Virus record (IMG/VR): IMGVR_UViG_3300035698_000963
Span: 1-32,206 of that record
Strand: one strand, 5' to 3'
Length of the DNA stretch: 32,206 nucleotides
Source: a virus
In this document: piece after piece, positions 22,510 to 30,750 of the stretch
Layout: each line of letters starts with the position of its first letter
Position numbering within the stretch: position 1 is the stretch's first letter
The notes under the pieces: model-generated
What the model was told of the DNA's origin: nothing
What the model saw: the letters and a program-made list of their open reading frames with translations, nothing else
Databases searched by the model: none
Translations under genes and position numbers: made by a program

Positions 22510-24297
22510 CTATGCCATCGTGCCGTATTGGAAAGCCTCAGCTTGCAGCACCGCGCCGCCCATGCGAATTTTGCTAAACAACCCAATCTGCCCGTTACCC
22601 TGATACAGATAAGGGTTCCGCGAGATAATCAGGCCGTGCCGTTCGACAAGTGCATAGAAGTTCCAATTACCGAATACAATCGGTTTCAATCCGCTGGTCT
22701 GCGCTGCGTTCGCGCTTGACGTTAGGACCTGGTGGCCCATCAGCTGGTATCCTAATCCGCCTGCGGGTGTCGGCATCAGTTGGAAATTGTCGCCGGTCAA
22801 ACCCATCAGATAACCAAATACTGAATTCTTCATCGACCACACCGCGCCAGCCATGTACTCCGCTTTCATCTTGAACATCAGCTCAGGAATTTCGGTGGCT
22901 GCGAGTGTGGTGGCATAGTCAAACGTGAGTCCAGCCGTGCCGCCAACGTATACGCCCTGCGGTTCGCTTGAGCCTGTACCAACCAGAACGGCGTCGTTTT
23001 CTGCTGACGCCCACCGGCGGCCAAGATGCTCAGTCAGGAAACTGTCGAGGTTCGCTTTCTCGTCTTCCGCGAGTTCCTCACTAATCTTGATAAGATTGGT
23101 GTACTTGTAAACTGTGACTGCAACCTGCCCGAATGTCGGTTCGTCCTCGTTGTATGCGCCTTCTTCAGCGGTCACCGCGAAATCCGCGGCTGCGTTCTCG
23201 TTAGGAATGTTCACAACATCGAGGCTGGTCTGGATAACCCTGGCGCCTGCCATACGTGGAATACTTGACTCATCGCGCTTCGCGATAATCTCAGCGAGGA
23301 AGTCATCAGGAACGAGATAGCCACCTTCTGTGGCGGACCCGCCCTCAAGCGCTGCCTTGCTTGCGTTGCGCTCAAACGGCATCTGCCCGGTCTTCAGGAA
23401 GTGCATCAACTCTTTGCCGCTGTCGTTCTTGCTGCCGAGATCCGTAACTTTCTTGATTGCCGGTGCGCCTTTGGCCGTGATGGCTTCCTGTGCATCCAGC
23501 ATTGTTTTGACTTGCGCGTCCACCATGTCTTTCATACCTGGCGTAAGTTCCTTTGCAAGTTCGGCGTAATCGAACGCTACCTCGGCCTGTGTTTCAGGCT
23601 CCGTGCGCTGCACGCCCTCATCTTTAGTTGTTTCTGGCATTTCTGTCTCCGTAATACTAATAATAGTTGGTGTATCCGCTTCCGGCTCAACTACCTTGAC
23701 AGGCGGCGAGTCGTCGCCCTTTGCCTGTTCCTCAGCGTTCTCCACCTTCGCTTCCACTACCGCTAAATGATTGGCTGGCTCTCGCCACTCGTTCGTGTCG
23801 AATATCGCCAGCTCTCCAACAGGCCACACATCTATGAGGCCCGCTTTACCCATTCTAACCAGATGCGATACCGCGCCGCTGGACGCTTTCACGTCCGCGT
23901 CATTTGTAATCGCATCCGCTATCCGCTGCGCCAATGGTTCTTCGCTGTCAAGCGTCACATCGAACCAATGGCCGCGCTCGTCCTTCCTGTCGTATTTCGC
24001 CTTGCCGATGATTACAGGCCGTTCCTGCCACTCATCCGCGCTGTCTGGGCCGTACCCGTGCAGATACGTTACCGGCGAAGTATCACCAGGCGTCAGCCAG
24101 AATTCAGTATCGAAATGGAACGCCTCACCGTCAGAGTCACGCCCTTTGATGTGGCCGCCGAACGGCAACCCAAGGACTGACAACTGCATACCGGTATACT
24201 CCGCCTTGAGTGCCTTTGTACTCTCGGCCTGACGTCGGAATGTCTTGACGCCTTCACGCTTGATTTTAATCCTTATGGTATTATCTGACTGTTCCAT
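22510..24297 (-). CDS. Prohead protease fused to HK97-type major capsid protein
   Basis: 595 residues from ATG 24297 (GAGG 5 bases upstream; GTG 24303 is a weaker choice). The N-terminal 190 residues form a Ser-protease module: LHGYG with His80 and VKASSGAVSH with Ser139/140, followed by WPVGELAIF near 160, as in prohead proteases. A Pro/Glu/Thr-rich linker and a helical region (260-310), probably the scaffold-like delta domain, come next. The rest is an HK97 fold capsid: SATEGGYLVPDDFLAEIIA, IPRMAGARVIQ, LISRNPYLYQGNGQ. Separate protease and scaffold genes are absent, so processing must occur within this fused chain during assembly. Confidence 0.92.
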   Translation of the reverse strand: MEQSDNTIRIKIKREGVKTFRRQAESTKALKAEYTGMQLSVLGLPFGGHIKGRDSDGEAFHFDTEFWLTPGDTSPVTYLHGYGPDSADEWQERPVIIGKAKYDRKDERGHWFDVTLDSEEPLAQRIADAITNDADVKASSGAVSHLVRMGKAGLIDVWPVGELAIFDTNEWREPANHLAVVEAKVENAEEQAKGDDSPPVKVVEPEADTPTIISITETEMPETTKDEGVQRTEPETQAEVAFDYAELAKELTPGMKDMVDAQVKTMLDAQEAITAKGAPAIKKVTDLGSKNDSGKELMHFLKTGQMPFERNASKAALEGGSATEGGYLVPDDFLAEIIAKRDESSIPRMAGARVIQTSLDVVNIPNENAAADFAVTAEEGAYNEDEPTFGQVAVTVYKYTNLIKISEELAEDEKANLDSFLTEHLGRRWASAENDAVLVGTGSSEPQGVYVGGTAGLTFDYATTLAATEIPELMFKMKAEYMAGAVWSMKNSVFGYLMGLTGDNFQLMPTPAGGLGYQLMGHQVLTSSANAAQTSGLKPIVFGNWNFYALVERHGLIISRNPYLYQGNGQIGLFSKIRMGGAVLQAEAFQYGTMA

Positions 24298-24305
24298 GCT
24301 CACCT

Positions 24306-24776
24306 CTAAATACTATTAAGTTGTCTTTCTATAACCTTATCTATCAAGTTCCTAACGTGCGGCCCTTCATTATCCACAACGTCCTCGTCTGTCATCCATC
24401 CGTGAGCCTTGTGGTAAATGTTCTGCTCCTTTGAGTCGTGTACATATTTCGCATAAGTCACGCTATTACCAATCGCCGCGCTAAACCCGTTATCGTAAAA
24501 GCGTATGCCCCAATTCTTTGTAAGATTCTCTGATGTCTTATCACCGCCAGCGCCGCCACCTGCTAACGCCCACTTAGGGCCATAGTTGCGTTGATACCAT
24601 CGTTTCGGATATGGACCGGACTTATTCCCTAAAGTCTCCGGCGGCGCTTGATCTAACTTACCCTTGACGTGCTGCGCGCCCGCCTTCACCGCAGCCCTGA
24701 CAGCCTTGAACTGCCGGAGTTCCGTGAACCCTTGTATGAGTTCCTTACCACCTTTGAACTTGATTGACATTGGCAT
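24306..24776 (-). CDS. HK97 gp10-like head-tail protein, 156 aa
   Basis: Start at ATG 24776, overlapping the stop of the minor head gene by TAATG; ATG 24770 is close. IKFKGGKELIQGFTELRQFK, then VKAGAQHVKGKLDQAPPETL, and the core YAKYVHDSKEQNIYHKAHGW, ending VIERQLNSI, match the gp10/tail-completion family (YA-x-YV-x-D-x-x-Q-x-x-x-H). It should lie at the head-tail joint. Finding it before the capsid rather than with the connectors is unusual. The Lys-rich, Gly-rich middle suggests a flexible segment. Confidence 0.72.
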   Translation of the reverse strand: MPMSIKFKGGKELIQGFTELRQFKAVRAAVKAGAQHVKGKLDQAPPETLGNKSGPYPKRWYQRNYGPKWALAGGGAGGDKTSENLTKNWGIRFYDNGFSAAIGNSVTYAKYVHDSKEQNIYHKAHGWMTDEDVVDNEGPHVRNLIDKVIERQLNSI

Positions 24777-25453
24777 TAGATACCTGCCCTCAAGCGTGCT
24801 TCGTATGTAACCCAACATCTGCAGCGAGGATGCGCCGGTGGAAATACGTTATCATCAATAACTTTATTATGTCTTGGTCCGCATATCGGACAAACAAGTT
24901 CATCATTCTCAGTCTGCCATATCGGTATCATCTCAATATCAGGATTATCCCTCATGATTTCCGCCGCGGTCTGCTGCTCACCTTCTGACGCCGCCCGTGT
25001 GACTTCAGTAACCGATACCATCTCGGCGCGCGCTGGCGAGTACCATCTGCTGATACGCTTCTCTAAGTCTCCAATCGTCATTTCATCTTCGAAGAATGAC
25101 GCTACCGCTTCGCCGACGCCCTTCTGAGTGTTGCCCTCAATACTCCGTGCGAAGTCTCTTGTGTACCGCCGCGCCCAATCCGCGGCCTGCTGGTTGACTA
25201 TATCCCACTCAATACTGATACTCACATCTTCCATGAGCGCGAACGCCTGCTGGATGTACACGTCAAACATGACGGGTTCAACCAACTTCGCCAATACCGC
25301 GCCGCTATTCAACCAAAATGAGAATGGAACGTTAGCCATGTTCGGCGGGTTGCCGAGTAGTTTCAACAACTCTCGCCGCTCAATCATGGAATGGTTGCCG
25401 AACAACCGCGCCAACTTGCGCTCCCATTCGTCACGGTTCAATACATCAGCCAT
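24776..25453 (-). CDS. Minor head protein, Mu F / SPP1 gp7-like
   Basis: 225 residues from ATG 25453, which overlaps the portal stop (TAATG). The N-terminal half is helical. The C-terminal part carries the zinc-type motif of this family, CPICGPRHN at 188-196 and HPRCRCWV at 208-215. Before it, VSVTEVTRAASEGEQQT is also typical. These proteins enter the prohead with the portal and may be ejected with DNA. Position directly after the portal is standard. Confidence 0.88.
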   Translation of the reverse strand: MADVLNRDEWERKLARLFGNHSMIERRELLKLLGNPPNMANVPFSFWLNSGAVLAKLVEPVMFDVYIQQAFALMEDVSISIEWDIVNQQAADWARRYTRDFARSIEGNTQKGVGEAVASFFEDEMTIGDLEKRISRWYSPARAEMVSVTEVTRAASEGEQQTAAEIMRDNPDIEMIPIWQTENDELVCPICGPRHNKVIDDNVFPPAHPRCRCWVTYEARLRAGI

Positions 25454-26796
25454 TACGGATAGTTCCTCCAAACTCTAACGCTCTCAAATATCGCCTTCAC
25501 CTCGTCAACCGTCTCAGCATCTTCCAACTGTCCTTGTATCGCCTCAAGTAAGGAAGGTTCGATAATGTCACTTACGAATACCTTCTGCTTACCGACGCGC
25601 TTCTTCGCCACGCGCTCCCACTTGTCCAGCTCATCATCTTCCGGCGTGCGCGATGTCTCAACCGTGATTTCTTCCTCAAACACCTCGTCATTCTCTAACT
25701 CGTCGCGTTGCTCCTCAGTCATGTCATAACCTAACAGGTCCATAGCCATCTGCAGCGGTACGCCCGACATAGTCAACTGCTGCAGGCTGCCCGCACGTTC
25801 CGCCTCGTCCTCCTGGAATACGTCCAACTGGTCAAACGCGAAATGCAACTCAAGCCCTCTATCGGCCAAGAGTTGAGAGTTAATCACCTCCTCGATAAGC
25901 ATACCCCTCGGCCTGATTGTGTCCTGCCAGAATGATTTCCTATTTGTACCAGCCGTGGCGCGGTTGTCAGCGTCCGCTAACATTGAGTACGGTATTCCAA
26001 ATGCAAGCGCTATATTATGCCGCGACTCCTCCGACAGTTCCGGCATCGCCATGTCCTTAATGTCCGGCGTGATAACCTTCGGCTCGACTATGTTTCGGAC
26101 AGCCAGCACGCGCCAGGCGTTCGCAATCCCCGTCATGGAGCGTTTAAAGAAGTTCTCCATGCGCTTCGCTTCGTCCTCGCCAATGCCACCCTCAACGGAT
26201 AACAACGTCACCGGCATCGCGCCACCCTCGAAGAAGTAAGCCGCGAACCGTGTCATGTATCTCAACGCCTGCGCGTCTGATAGCGCGACGGCTGTCGCAG
26301 CTACACCCGGTCCTATGTCATCGCCAGGATTGAACTCTTTGAAGTATACTATTTCATCCTCAGTCCATATATTCTGATTGGTAACGTGCGACTGTGTGAA
26401 TGTCAGGTCTACCACGTTATTCGCGCCTATGATATAGTTGACGTCAACCGTGAACGGGTTCAACCATTGCAAGGACTTCACGCTCTGAGTATTGGATAGC
26501 TTCAGCCAATATGCAGCACCAGCCAGCAGCAGTGCCACCTCTGTCTGCCATATCATCCGTGAGATTGACTTGTCAGGCCACGGCCATGCTACCTCAGTAT
26601 CGCCATGCTTGATGAACACCGGCACGCTAGAGATGGCATCACACCGCAACTGTACGGCGCGATGGATAAGCGGAACATAAGCGTATGCCTGCGATGTGCT
26701 TGTAACCTTGTCGGTTGTCGCCAGCCCCTCGACCCAACCAGGTACGCTCACAATCGCTTTCGTACCTTTCGTTTTCATAGTCTCTAATGTAGCCAT
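25453..26796 (-). CDS. Portal protein, HK97 type
   Basis: 447 residues, ATG 26796 with GGAG upstream. YVPLIHRAVQLRCDAISSVP in the first 60 residues is the portal start motif. LEDGMLGV-type segments are absent, but the wing/stem segments WLNPFTVDVNYIIGANNVVD, WTEDEIVYFKEFNPGDDIGP and MRPRGMLIEEVINSQLLADR are clear. AFGIPYSMLADADNRATAG is the family's best block. The C-terminal 110 residues are acidic and helical (ENDEVFEEEITVETSRTPED), suggesting a clip or barrel extension. The dodecamer should form the DNA gate at one capsid vertex. Confidence 0.93.
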   Translation of the reverse strand: MATLETMKTKGTKAIVSVPGWVEGLATTDKVTSTSQAYAYVPLIHRAVQLRCDAISSVPVFIKHGDTEVAWPWPDKSISRMIWQTEVALLLAGAAYWLKLSNTQSVKSLQWLNPFTVDVNYIIGANNVVDLTFTQSHVTNQNIWTEDEIVYFKEFNPGDDIGPGVAATAVALSDAQALRYMTRFAAYFFEGGAMPVTLLSVEGGIGEDEAKRMENFFKRSMTGIANAWRVLAVRNIVEPKVITPDIKDMAMPELSEESRHNIALAFGIPYSMLADADNRATAGTNRKSFWQDTIRPRGMLIEEVINSQLLADRGLELHFAFDQLDVFQEDEAERAGSLQQLTMSGVPLQMAMDLLGYDMTEEQRDELENDEVFEEEITVETSRTPEDDELDKWERVAKKRVGKQKVFVSDIIEPSLLEAIQGQLEDAETVDEVKAIFESVRVWRNYP

Positions 26797-26800
26797 AAAT

Positions 26801-28210
26801 TCATGCTCCGAATAATATCAAATTGCCTATATCAACAACCTCATTGAACGCACCACTTGACGCGTCAACCTGATCATCATGTGTCCCATTGGGGAATGAT
26901 GTCAGCCCGTCTATATAGTCTTCGTTCCATTTTGCTTTTACAATTTTCACGTTCAAACCTTCACATTGCGCAGAGAATGGCTGCGCCCTTATTTCCTTAC
27001 TTCCTGTAACTCGCCTAGCGTATACCGGATAACCTGCTAACATTTTGATGATTGCTTTTGATGCGTCCTTACCTGATGACCCGCCCTCTTCCTCGACACA
27101 TATTGTCACATTCCCTCTTAGCGCGTCCTGAAGTGCTGTCTTCAATACCAGTTTATCACGATTGCCGGTTGACCATTGACCTCTCTCAACATCCTCAATG
27201 GTGTATGTGCCGTCTGCAGATCTTGCCATCAACACACCAGCGGTATAATCTCCGTCGTCCTGTGTAGCCGCATTGTCCCAATATCTGCACCGGCTCACCA
27301 CTTCATCAGCCTGCTTCACGAACTCGAACCATGATCTTTTGAACACGTCACCTTCCTGCTCCTGTGGTCGCTGTTGATACAATCCCCAAAACGCCTTTCC
27401 CAACACTTGCTTGATGCTCTTCAGCACCTTTCGGTCATATCGTTCCGGGTTGAGTGCTTCGCCAACTTCGCGCCCGATTGCATCACCTTCCTCTGCTAGT
27501 GCTGGAAAATTGATGACTGTCCAGTTATCGCCGTCCTCACTTGATAGGATACGTCCGGCCAAATCATCCTCATGCCAGCGGGTCATAATCAGAATGATTG
27601 CTCCATCAGGTTCTAAACGGGTGTACAGGTCATCAGTATACCAATCGTATACCTTTTCTCGGTATGTCTTACTGTTAGCTTCCTCTCGGTTCTTCACCGG
27701 GTCATCAATGATGATAAGATCGCCACCCTGGCCGGTGATACCCCCACCAACGCCCACCGCGCGCATCCCACCGCCTTGCGCCGTCTCCCAATCATCAACC
27801 GCTTTCCTGTCTCTGGCTATTTCCAACTCTCCACGATGCTCCGCAATACGTCGCGCCTTCCTACTGAACTTGTTTGAAAGCGTCTGGTTGTATGCCCCGA
27901 CAATTACTTTTAGGTCGGTTTGCTGCTCCATCCTGAAAGTCGGATAGCGTACCGTAACCATCTCACTCTTGCCGTGGCGAGGCGGCATAAATAGCATCAA
28001 CCGCTTTATCTCTCCGCGAGTTACTTTGTTAAGGTGCTGCTGGATGTATTCCTGATATTTCCAGTTCCACGTCCAGTTAGGCGTAGTCGCCTGTAACCAC
28101 CGCTGAAAACGTTTATCACGCTCCCGGCTGATGGCCGTTATTACCGCTGCCGCTTTTCGTCTCGGCGAGTATTCGCTCCGCTTCGGCGAGTACATTGGTA
28201 AACTCATCAT
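26801..28210 (-). CDS. terL: Large terminase subunit (TerL)
   Basis: 469 residues from ATG 28210, picked because AGGAGA lies 6 bases upstream; an upstream TTG at 28279 has none. Walker A is PPRHGKS at 76-82, Walker B LIIIDD at 165-170 and the coupling motif LIMTRWHEDDL at 207-217. The nuclease domain has WDNAAT near 311, VEEEG near 372-376 and THDDQVDASS at 443-452, supplying the three acidic clusters of the RNase H fold. It packages DNA and cuts concatemers. It overlaps the small subunit gene by about 95 bases in another frame, an unusually long overlap. Confidence 0.95.
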   Translation of the reverse strand: MMSLPMYSPKRSEYSPRRKAAAVITAISRERDKRFQRWLQATTPNWTWNWKYQEYIQQHLNKVTRGEIKRLMLFMPPRHGKSEMVTVRYPTFRMEQQTDLKVIVGAYNQTLSNKFSRKARRIAEHRGELEIARDRKAVDDWETAQGGGMRAVGVGGGITGQGGDLIIIDDPVKNREEANSKTYREKVYDWYTDDLYTRLEPDGAIILIMTRWHEDDLAGRILSSEDGDNWTVINFPALAEEGDAIGREVGEALNPERYDRKVLKSIKQVLGKAFWGLYQQRPQEQEGDVFKRSWFEFVKQADEVVSRCRYWDNAATQDDGDYTAGVLMARSADGTYTIEDVERGQWSTGNRDKLVLKTALQDALRGNVTICVEEEGGSSGKDASKAIIKMLAGYPVYARRVTGSKEIRAQPFSAQCEGLNVKIVKAKWNEDYIDGLTSFPNGTHDDQVDASSGAFNEVVDIGNLILFGA

Positions 28211-28547
28211 CTTGCATCTCCTGCAAGGTTCTAACAATTGATTCTGCGCGCTGTGTCGGCATACCCTGGAATAGTGCAACCTTGTCCAGCAATATCCCCA
28301 CTGTTATCGCCCATTCATGAAGCGTCACAGGTTTCGGAATTGACATCAAAATGCGCTGAACTGCGCGCTCTAATAGGTCTGCTGTATCAAATCTATCCTT
28401 TTTTTGTGCAATTTCCGTAGATTTCTTGTCCCATGCGCGTAAAGTGTTCTCTGCCATTCCTAAACTTGCTGACGTCTTTTCGAAGTCATAGAAGTTTATG
28501 GCAAGCATTATTAGTGCTTCGCCTTTCTCAGCATCACTATACGCCAC
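28116..28547 (-). CDS. terS: Small terminase-like protein (TerS)
   Basis: 143 residues if translation starts at GTG 28547, which has AGGAGG about 10 bases upstream; a GTG at 28580 lacks that site. It contains a helix-turn-helix early (FYDFEKTSASLGMAENTLRA) suited to binding the pac or cos site, followed by long helices (RAVQRILMSIPKPVTLHEWA, then LQEMQDDEFTNVLAEAERIL) for ring assembly. Its position just before TerL is standard. The first residues read MAYSDAEKGEALIM. It is the first packaging gene after the small genes and overlaps the previous one by 11 bases. Confidence 0.78.
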   Translation of the reverse strand: MAYSDAEKGEALIMLAINFYDFEKTSASLGMAENTLRAWDKKSTEIAQKKDRFDTADLLERAVQRILMSIPKPVTLHEWAITVGILLDKVALFQGMPTQRAESIVRTLQEMQDDEFTNVLAEAERILAETKSGSGNNGHQPGA

Positions 28548-28737
28548 GATCTTCTGCCTCCTTCTTATCCTCAAACACACTCACACTCTTTACAACGCCG
28601 CCGACTGACTTCATCATCACCGCCGCTTGTTCCGCGCAATACTCTGGAAGGTTCAGCGTCACATTGAAAGTTCCATCAACCATCGTCTTAACCTGCCTCA
28701 CCTCGGCCTCGTACTCAAGCGCGCGGATGTCAGTCAT
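28537..28737 (-). CDS. Hypothetical protein, 66 aa
   Basis: ATG 28737 overlaps the stop of the 56-residue gene. It is predicted beta/alpha, with TDIRALEYEAEVRQVKTMVD, then NVTLNLPEYCAEQAAVMMKS and a charged end (EDKKEAEDRGV). The middle resembles short phage proteins near terminase that I cannot name. No zinc or membrane features appear. Overlap with the TerS start supports its reality. Confidence 0.6.
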   Translation of the reverse strand: MTDIRALEYEAEVRQVKTMVDGTFNVTLNLPEYCAEQAAVMMKSVGGVVKSVSVFEDKKEAEDRGV

Positions 28738-28900
28738 GCAGCGTCCTTCTCAGTCTCTTGTTATACTTGCGCTTGTAATACTTCGTCACGCCTGGCTTTT
28801 CCACATAACACAAAACTCTCCTCCACCCTGTGTGAACGTCATACTCTCCGCCACCTTTCAGCGGTATCCTGACGCGGTTCATAGACGATTGCTTACTCAT
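28730..28900 (-). CDS. Small basic protein, 56 aa
   Basis: Frame from ATG 28900 to TGA 28730, overlapping neighbours at both ends. The sequence starts MSKQSSMNRVRIPLKGGGEY and ends with a strongly basic stretch (YYKRKYNKRLRRTLHD). It has one Trp-Arg-Arg site (GWRRV) and looks like a nucleic-acid binder. No family is recognised. It is supported by tight packing between the 44-residue and 66-residue genes. Confidence 0.5.
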   Translation of the reverse strand: MSKQSSMNRVRIPLKGGGEYDVHTGWRRVLCYVEKPGVTKYYKRKYNKRLRRTLHD

Positions 28901-29027
28901 TCTGCCTATTTATCCTTCGTCTCAAGATGTAATTATCCACTTGAAACCGCGGCCACATGCGATAATAGTGAAACCGATAACGCCAATCCTTCATCCATTC
29001 GGTATGCAAATCGTCCAAGTCACTCAC
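28893..29027 (-). CDS. Small basic aromatic protein, 44 aa
   Basis: GTG start at 29027 overlaps the lysin stop (TAGTG) and the TAA at 28893 overlaps the next ATG. The chain has many aromatic and basic residues (WMKDWRYRFHYYRMWPRF, then ILRRRINRQNE). No known motif was found. Support is the perfect end-to-end overlap with both neighbours. The GTG lacks an obvious ribosome site and probably depends on coupling to the lysin. Confidence 0.45.
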   Translation of the reverse strand: MSDLDDLHTEWMKDWRYRFHYYRMWPRFQVDNYILRRRINRQNE

Positions 29028-29755
29028 TAATGCAGCTCCGGGTGAGCAGCCCAAAGTCTGGCCAGTTTTTCAGTTCCGTTTGGTTCCGGCTCCGGCTGGG
29101 GCTCATCCCCAGGCACACCGGCAAACTCCCTGAGCTGCTCAATCGAACCGTTGAAATAGTCGAGGTCTATCTGCTCGCTTTCAACGCCGTACTTCCTACC
29201 ATCTCCCTTATCGGTGTATTGCCAAAAGGTCCACGTGTCCCAAGGCATCCGCTGCGCGATGTTGCGCTCCATATAATCTTGCCGCGAATAACTCGCAATC
29301 CATAACGGGAATTGCGCCCATGCCTTCGATGCTGCCTTCGTCCAGAAGAACGCTCCGGTATAGATGATAGGTTTCTTGCCTGACAACCTTTCGATAGTGT
29401 CAACAAATCCCCATAGGTAATCCATCGGGTCATCCGGCACCGTACCCCAGTATTCATAATCCGCCACTATCGGCAGCTCGCCTGGGTCATCCTCAGTAAG
29501 GGACCATGTAAATTCCGCCTGCTTGCGCGGGTCACGCGTGTAGCTCAAGTAGTGATACTGTCCGCGTATTAGTCCGGCAGCCTTAGCCGCTGGCCAATTG
29601 TAAGCAAACGTCTTGTCCTGCCATACGTCTTGACTGGCCTTGATGAATACGAACTCAGCGCCAGCATCCTTCATAACGTCAAAATTCACACGCGCTGGCG
29701 TGCTTGGTATATCTTGCCATCGCGATATATCGCAGCCTATTGGATAATCTGTCAT
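29027..29755 (-). CDS. GH25 muramidase endolysin
   Basis: 242 residues. Asp9 (GCDISRWQ) and DYE at 99-101 are the catalytic acids of GH25 lysozymes; further family marks are FVFIKAS near 36-41, FWQYTD near 177 and IDLDYFNG near 197-204. It cuts the MurNAc-GlcNAc bond in peptidoglycan. After residue 215 comes a Pro/Glu linker (GDEPQPEPEPNGTE) and only about 15 residues (LARLWAAHPELH), too short for a cell-wall-binding domain, so that domain is missing or reduced. No signal peptide is visible, so release should need the holin. The start overlaps the XhlA-like stop by ATGA. Confidence 0.93.
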   Translation of the reverse strand: MTDYPIGCDISRWQDIPSTPARVNFDVMKDAGAEFVFIKASQDVWQDKTFAYNWPAAKAAGLIRGQYHYLSYTRDPRKQAEFTWSLTEDDPGELPIVADYEYWGTVPDDPMDYLWGFVDTIERLSGKKPIIYTGAFFWTKAASKAWAQFPLWIASYSRQDYMERNIAQRMPWDTWTFWQYTDKGDGRKYGVESEQIDLDYFNGSIEQLREFAGVPGDEPQPEPEPNGTEKLARLWAAHPELH

Positions 29756-30057
29756 TTACTAATCCCTAACACGGTTGCGATAGCGACGGCTGCGCTGTTG
29801 ACAATATCCCACGCGTTAGACTTTGACTTCATACCCTTCACATCGTATTTGACGTCCTTCAAATCGCCTTGCACATTTTCAACGGCTCCCTCCATGTGCG
29901 CTTTGCAGGTAGCGTGTTCTAACTGTACACCGTTTACCTTTGCGTTTACCTCGCGCTGTTCGATAACGAGGTCATCCAGTTTCGTGCCGATTGCTTTTAT
30001 GTCACTCTGGATAATTGCTAATGTTACTCGTCCGTTGCTGGCTTCGACGTCAGGCAT
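29752..30057 (-). CDS. XhlA-like coiled-coil membrane protein, 101 aa
   Basis: A charged heptad-rich helix (IIQSDIKAIGTKLDDLVIEQ, then HMEGAVENVQGDLKDVKYDV) followed by one hydrophobic segment at the C-terminus (DIVNSAAVAIATVLGI). This layout matches XhlA/haemolysin-type proteins that pair with a holin in Gram-positive phages. Position between a two-span holin-like protein and a lysin agrees. It may regulate lysis timing. The membrane segment is short, so insertion should be checked. Confidence 0.62.
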   Translation of the reverse strand: MPDVEASNGRVTLAIIQSDIKAIGTKLDDLVIEQREVNAKVNGVQLEHATCKAHMEGAVENVQGDLKDVKYDVKGMKSKSNAWDIVNSAAVAIATVLGISK

Positions 30058-30060
30058 GTG

Positions 30061-30273
30061 TCAGCCCGCCGATTTAGCTTGTCCATCCTCGTAAGCGATA
30101 CCGGCGATGACAGCGATGAATACGGGCTGAAGAACGCCGATTATAAAGGCAACATCCTCATAGGCCAGCGGTGAATACTTCCCGACAAAAAATAATCCCA
30201 GGGATATGATAGTATCCGCCAGGAGAAGTAAAAACTTCCTTGACATAAAAAGCGCCTTGATTGGTTGGTTCAT
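30061..30273 (-). CDS. Holin-like membrane protein, 70 aa
   Basis: Two hydrophobic segments, about 13-32 (FLLLLADTIISLGLFFVG) and 42-62 (VAFIIGVLQPVFIAVIAGIA), with a short loop and charged ends fit a class II holin. GGAGGA precedes ATG 30273 by 4 bases. It is the first gene after promoter P1b, and the XhlA-like and lysin genes follow. It should form the membrane lesion that releases or activates the lysin. Confidence 0.72.
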   Translation of the reverse strand: MNQPIKALFMSRKFLLLLADTIISLGLFFVGKYSPLAYEDVAFIIGVLQPVFIAVIAGIAYEDGQAKSAG

Positions 30274-30313
30274 TCATTCCTCCGGAGAATAAGAATATAT
30301 TAACACACCGTAC

Positions 30314-30342
30314 ATTATACCATTAAGCGGATTGGATTACAA
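30314..30342 (-). promoter_or_regulatory. Sigma70 promoter with extended -10 (P1b)
   Basis: Minus strand: TTGTAA (30342-30337), 17-base spacer, TATAAT (30319-30314) preceded by TGG. The -10 region 30311-30327 is identical to 4319-4335, and the -35 lies within ATTAC-N2-GTAAT arms (30336-30347). It drives the holin and probably the lysis and packaging operon. Confidence 0.85.
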
Positions 30343-30358
30343 GTAATACATTGATTTA

Positions 30359-30481
30359 TTAAGTATCACCTTCCTCAGTCGCGTATATCCCATCCGAATT
30401 AATCACAATCTCCACCTTGTTATCCTTGCAGTATTTGTGCAGGTCTCGCAACGCGTCGCCAATCCAGCGGGGGAGGTTCAT
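30359..30481 (-). CDS. Small protein, 40 aa
   Basis: ATG 30481 overlaps the nuclease stop (ATGA), and the frame ends at 30359 just upstream of promoter P1b. The chain MNLPRWIGDALRDLHKYCKD, then VEIVINSDGIYATEEG, looks like a short helix plus two strands. No family is recognised. Coupling and clean boundaries support it. Confidence 0.5.
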   Translation of the reverse strand: MNLPRWIGDALRDLHKYCKDNKVEIVINSDGIYATEEGDT

Positions 30482-30750
30482 GCCATCAATCCCAACTCAA
30501 TCAGCGCGTCCTCGACGCTGTACACAATCGACACATAACCGTCATACTCGCGGTGGAATTCCACCTCGTCCGGCGTCAGCTTGCAGCCAGGCATTTTCAC
30601 CTCGAATAAGTACACCCGCCCGCGGTGGCACGCCACGAGATCTGGAAAACCGCCACCCAGGCGCGACGTGTCGAATACCTTGACGCCCATCTTGCGCAGG
30701 CAGTCGCGTATCTCGGCGTGATTGCGGTCAGTCCTGGCGGCGCGTCTCAT
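30478..30750 (-). CDS. VRR-NUC-like PD-(D/E)XK nuclease, 90 aa
   Basis: The catalytic set of the fold is present: Glu13 in RTDRNHAEIRDCLRK, Asp37 in GGGFPDLVA, and Glu50/Lys52 in VYLFEVK, followed by LTPDEVEFHREYDGYVSIVY and the closing VEDALIELG. These small phage proteins belong to the VRR-NUC/Holliday-junction resolvase-like group and are thought to resolve branched DNA before packaging. The length is that of a minimal single-domain member. It is coupled to the zinc-ribbon gene upstream by ATGA. Confidence 0.85.
   Translation of the reverse strand: MRRAARTDRNHAEIRDCLRKMGVKVFDTSRLGGGFPDLVACHRGRVYLFEVKMPGCKLTPDEVEFHREYDGYVSIVYSVEDALIELGLMA

Noticed and set aside
28211-28279. Longer TerL start at TTG 28279
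   Set aside because: No ribosome site there and 23 extra residues of low-quality Cys/Arg-rich sequence within TerS; AGGAGA precedes ATG 28210.
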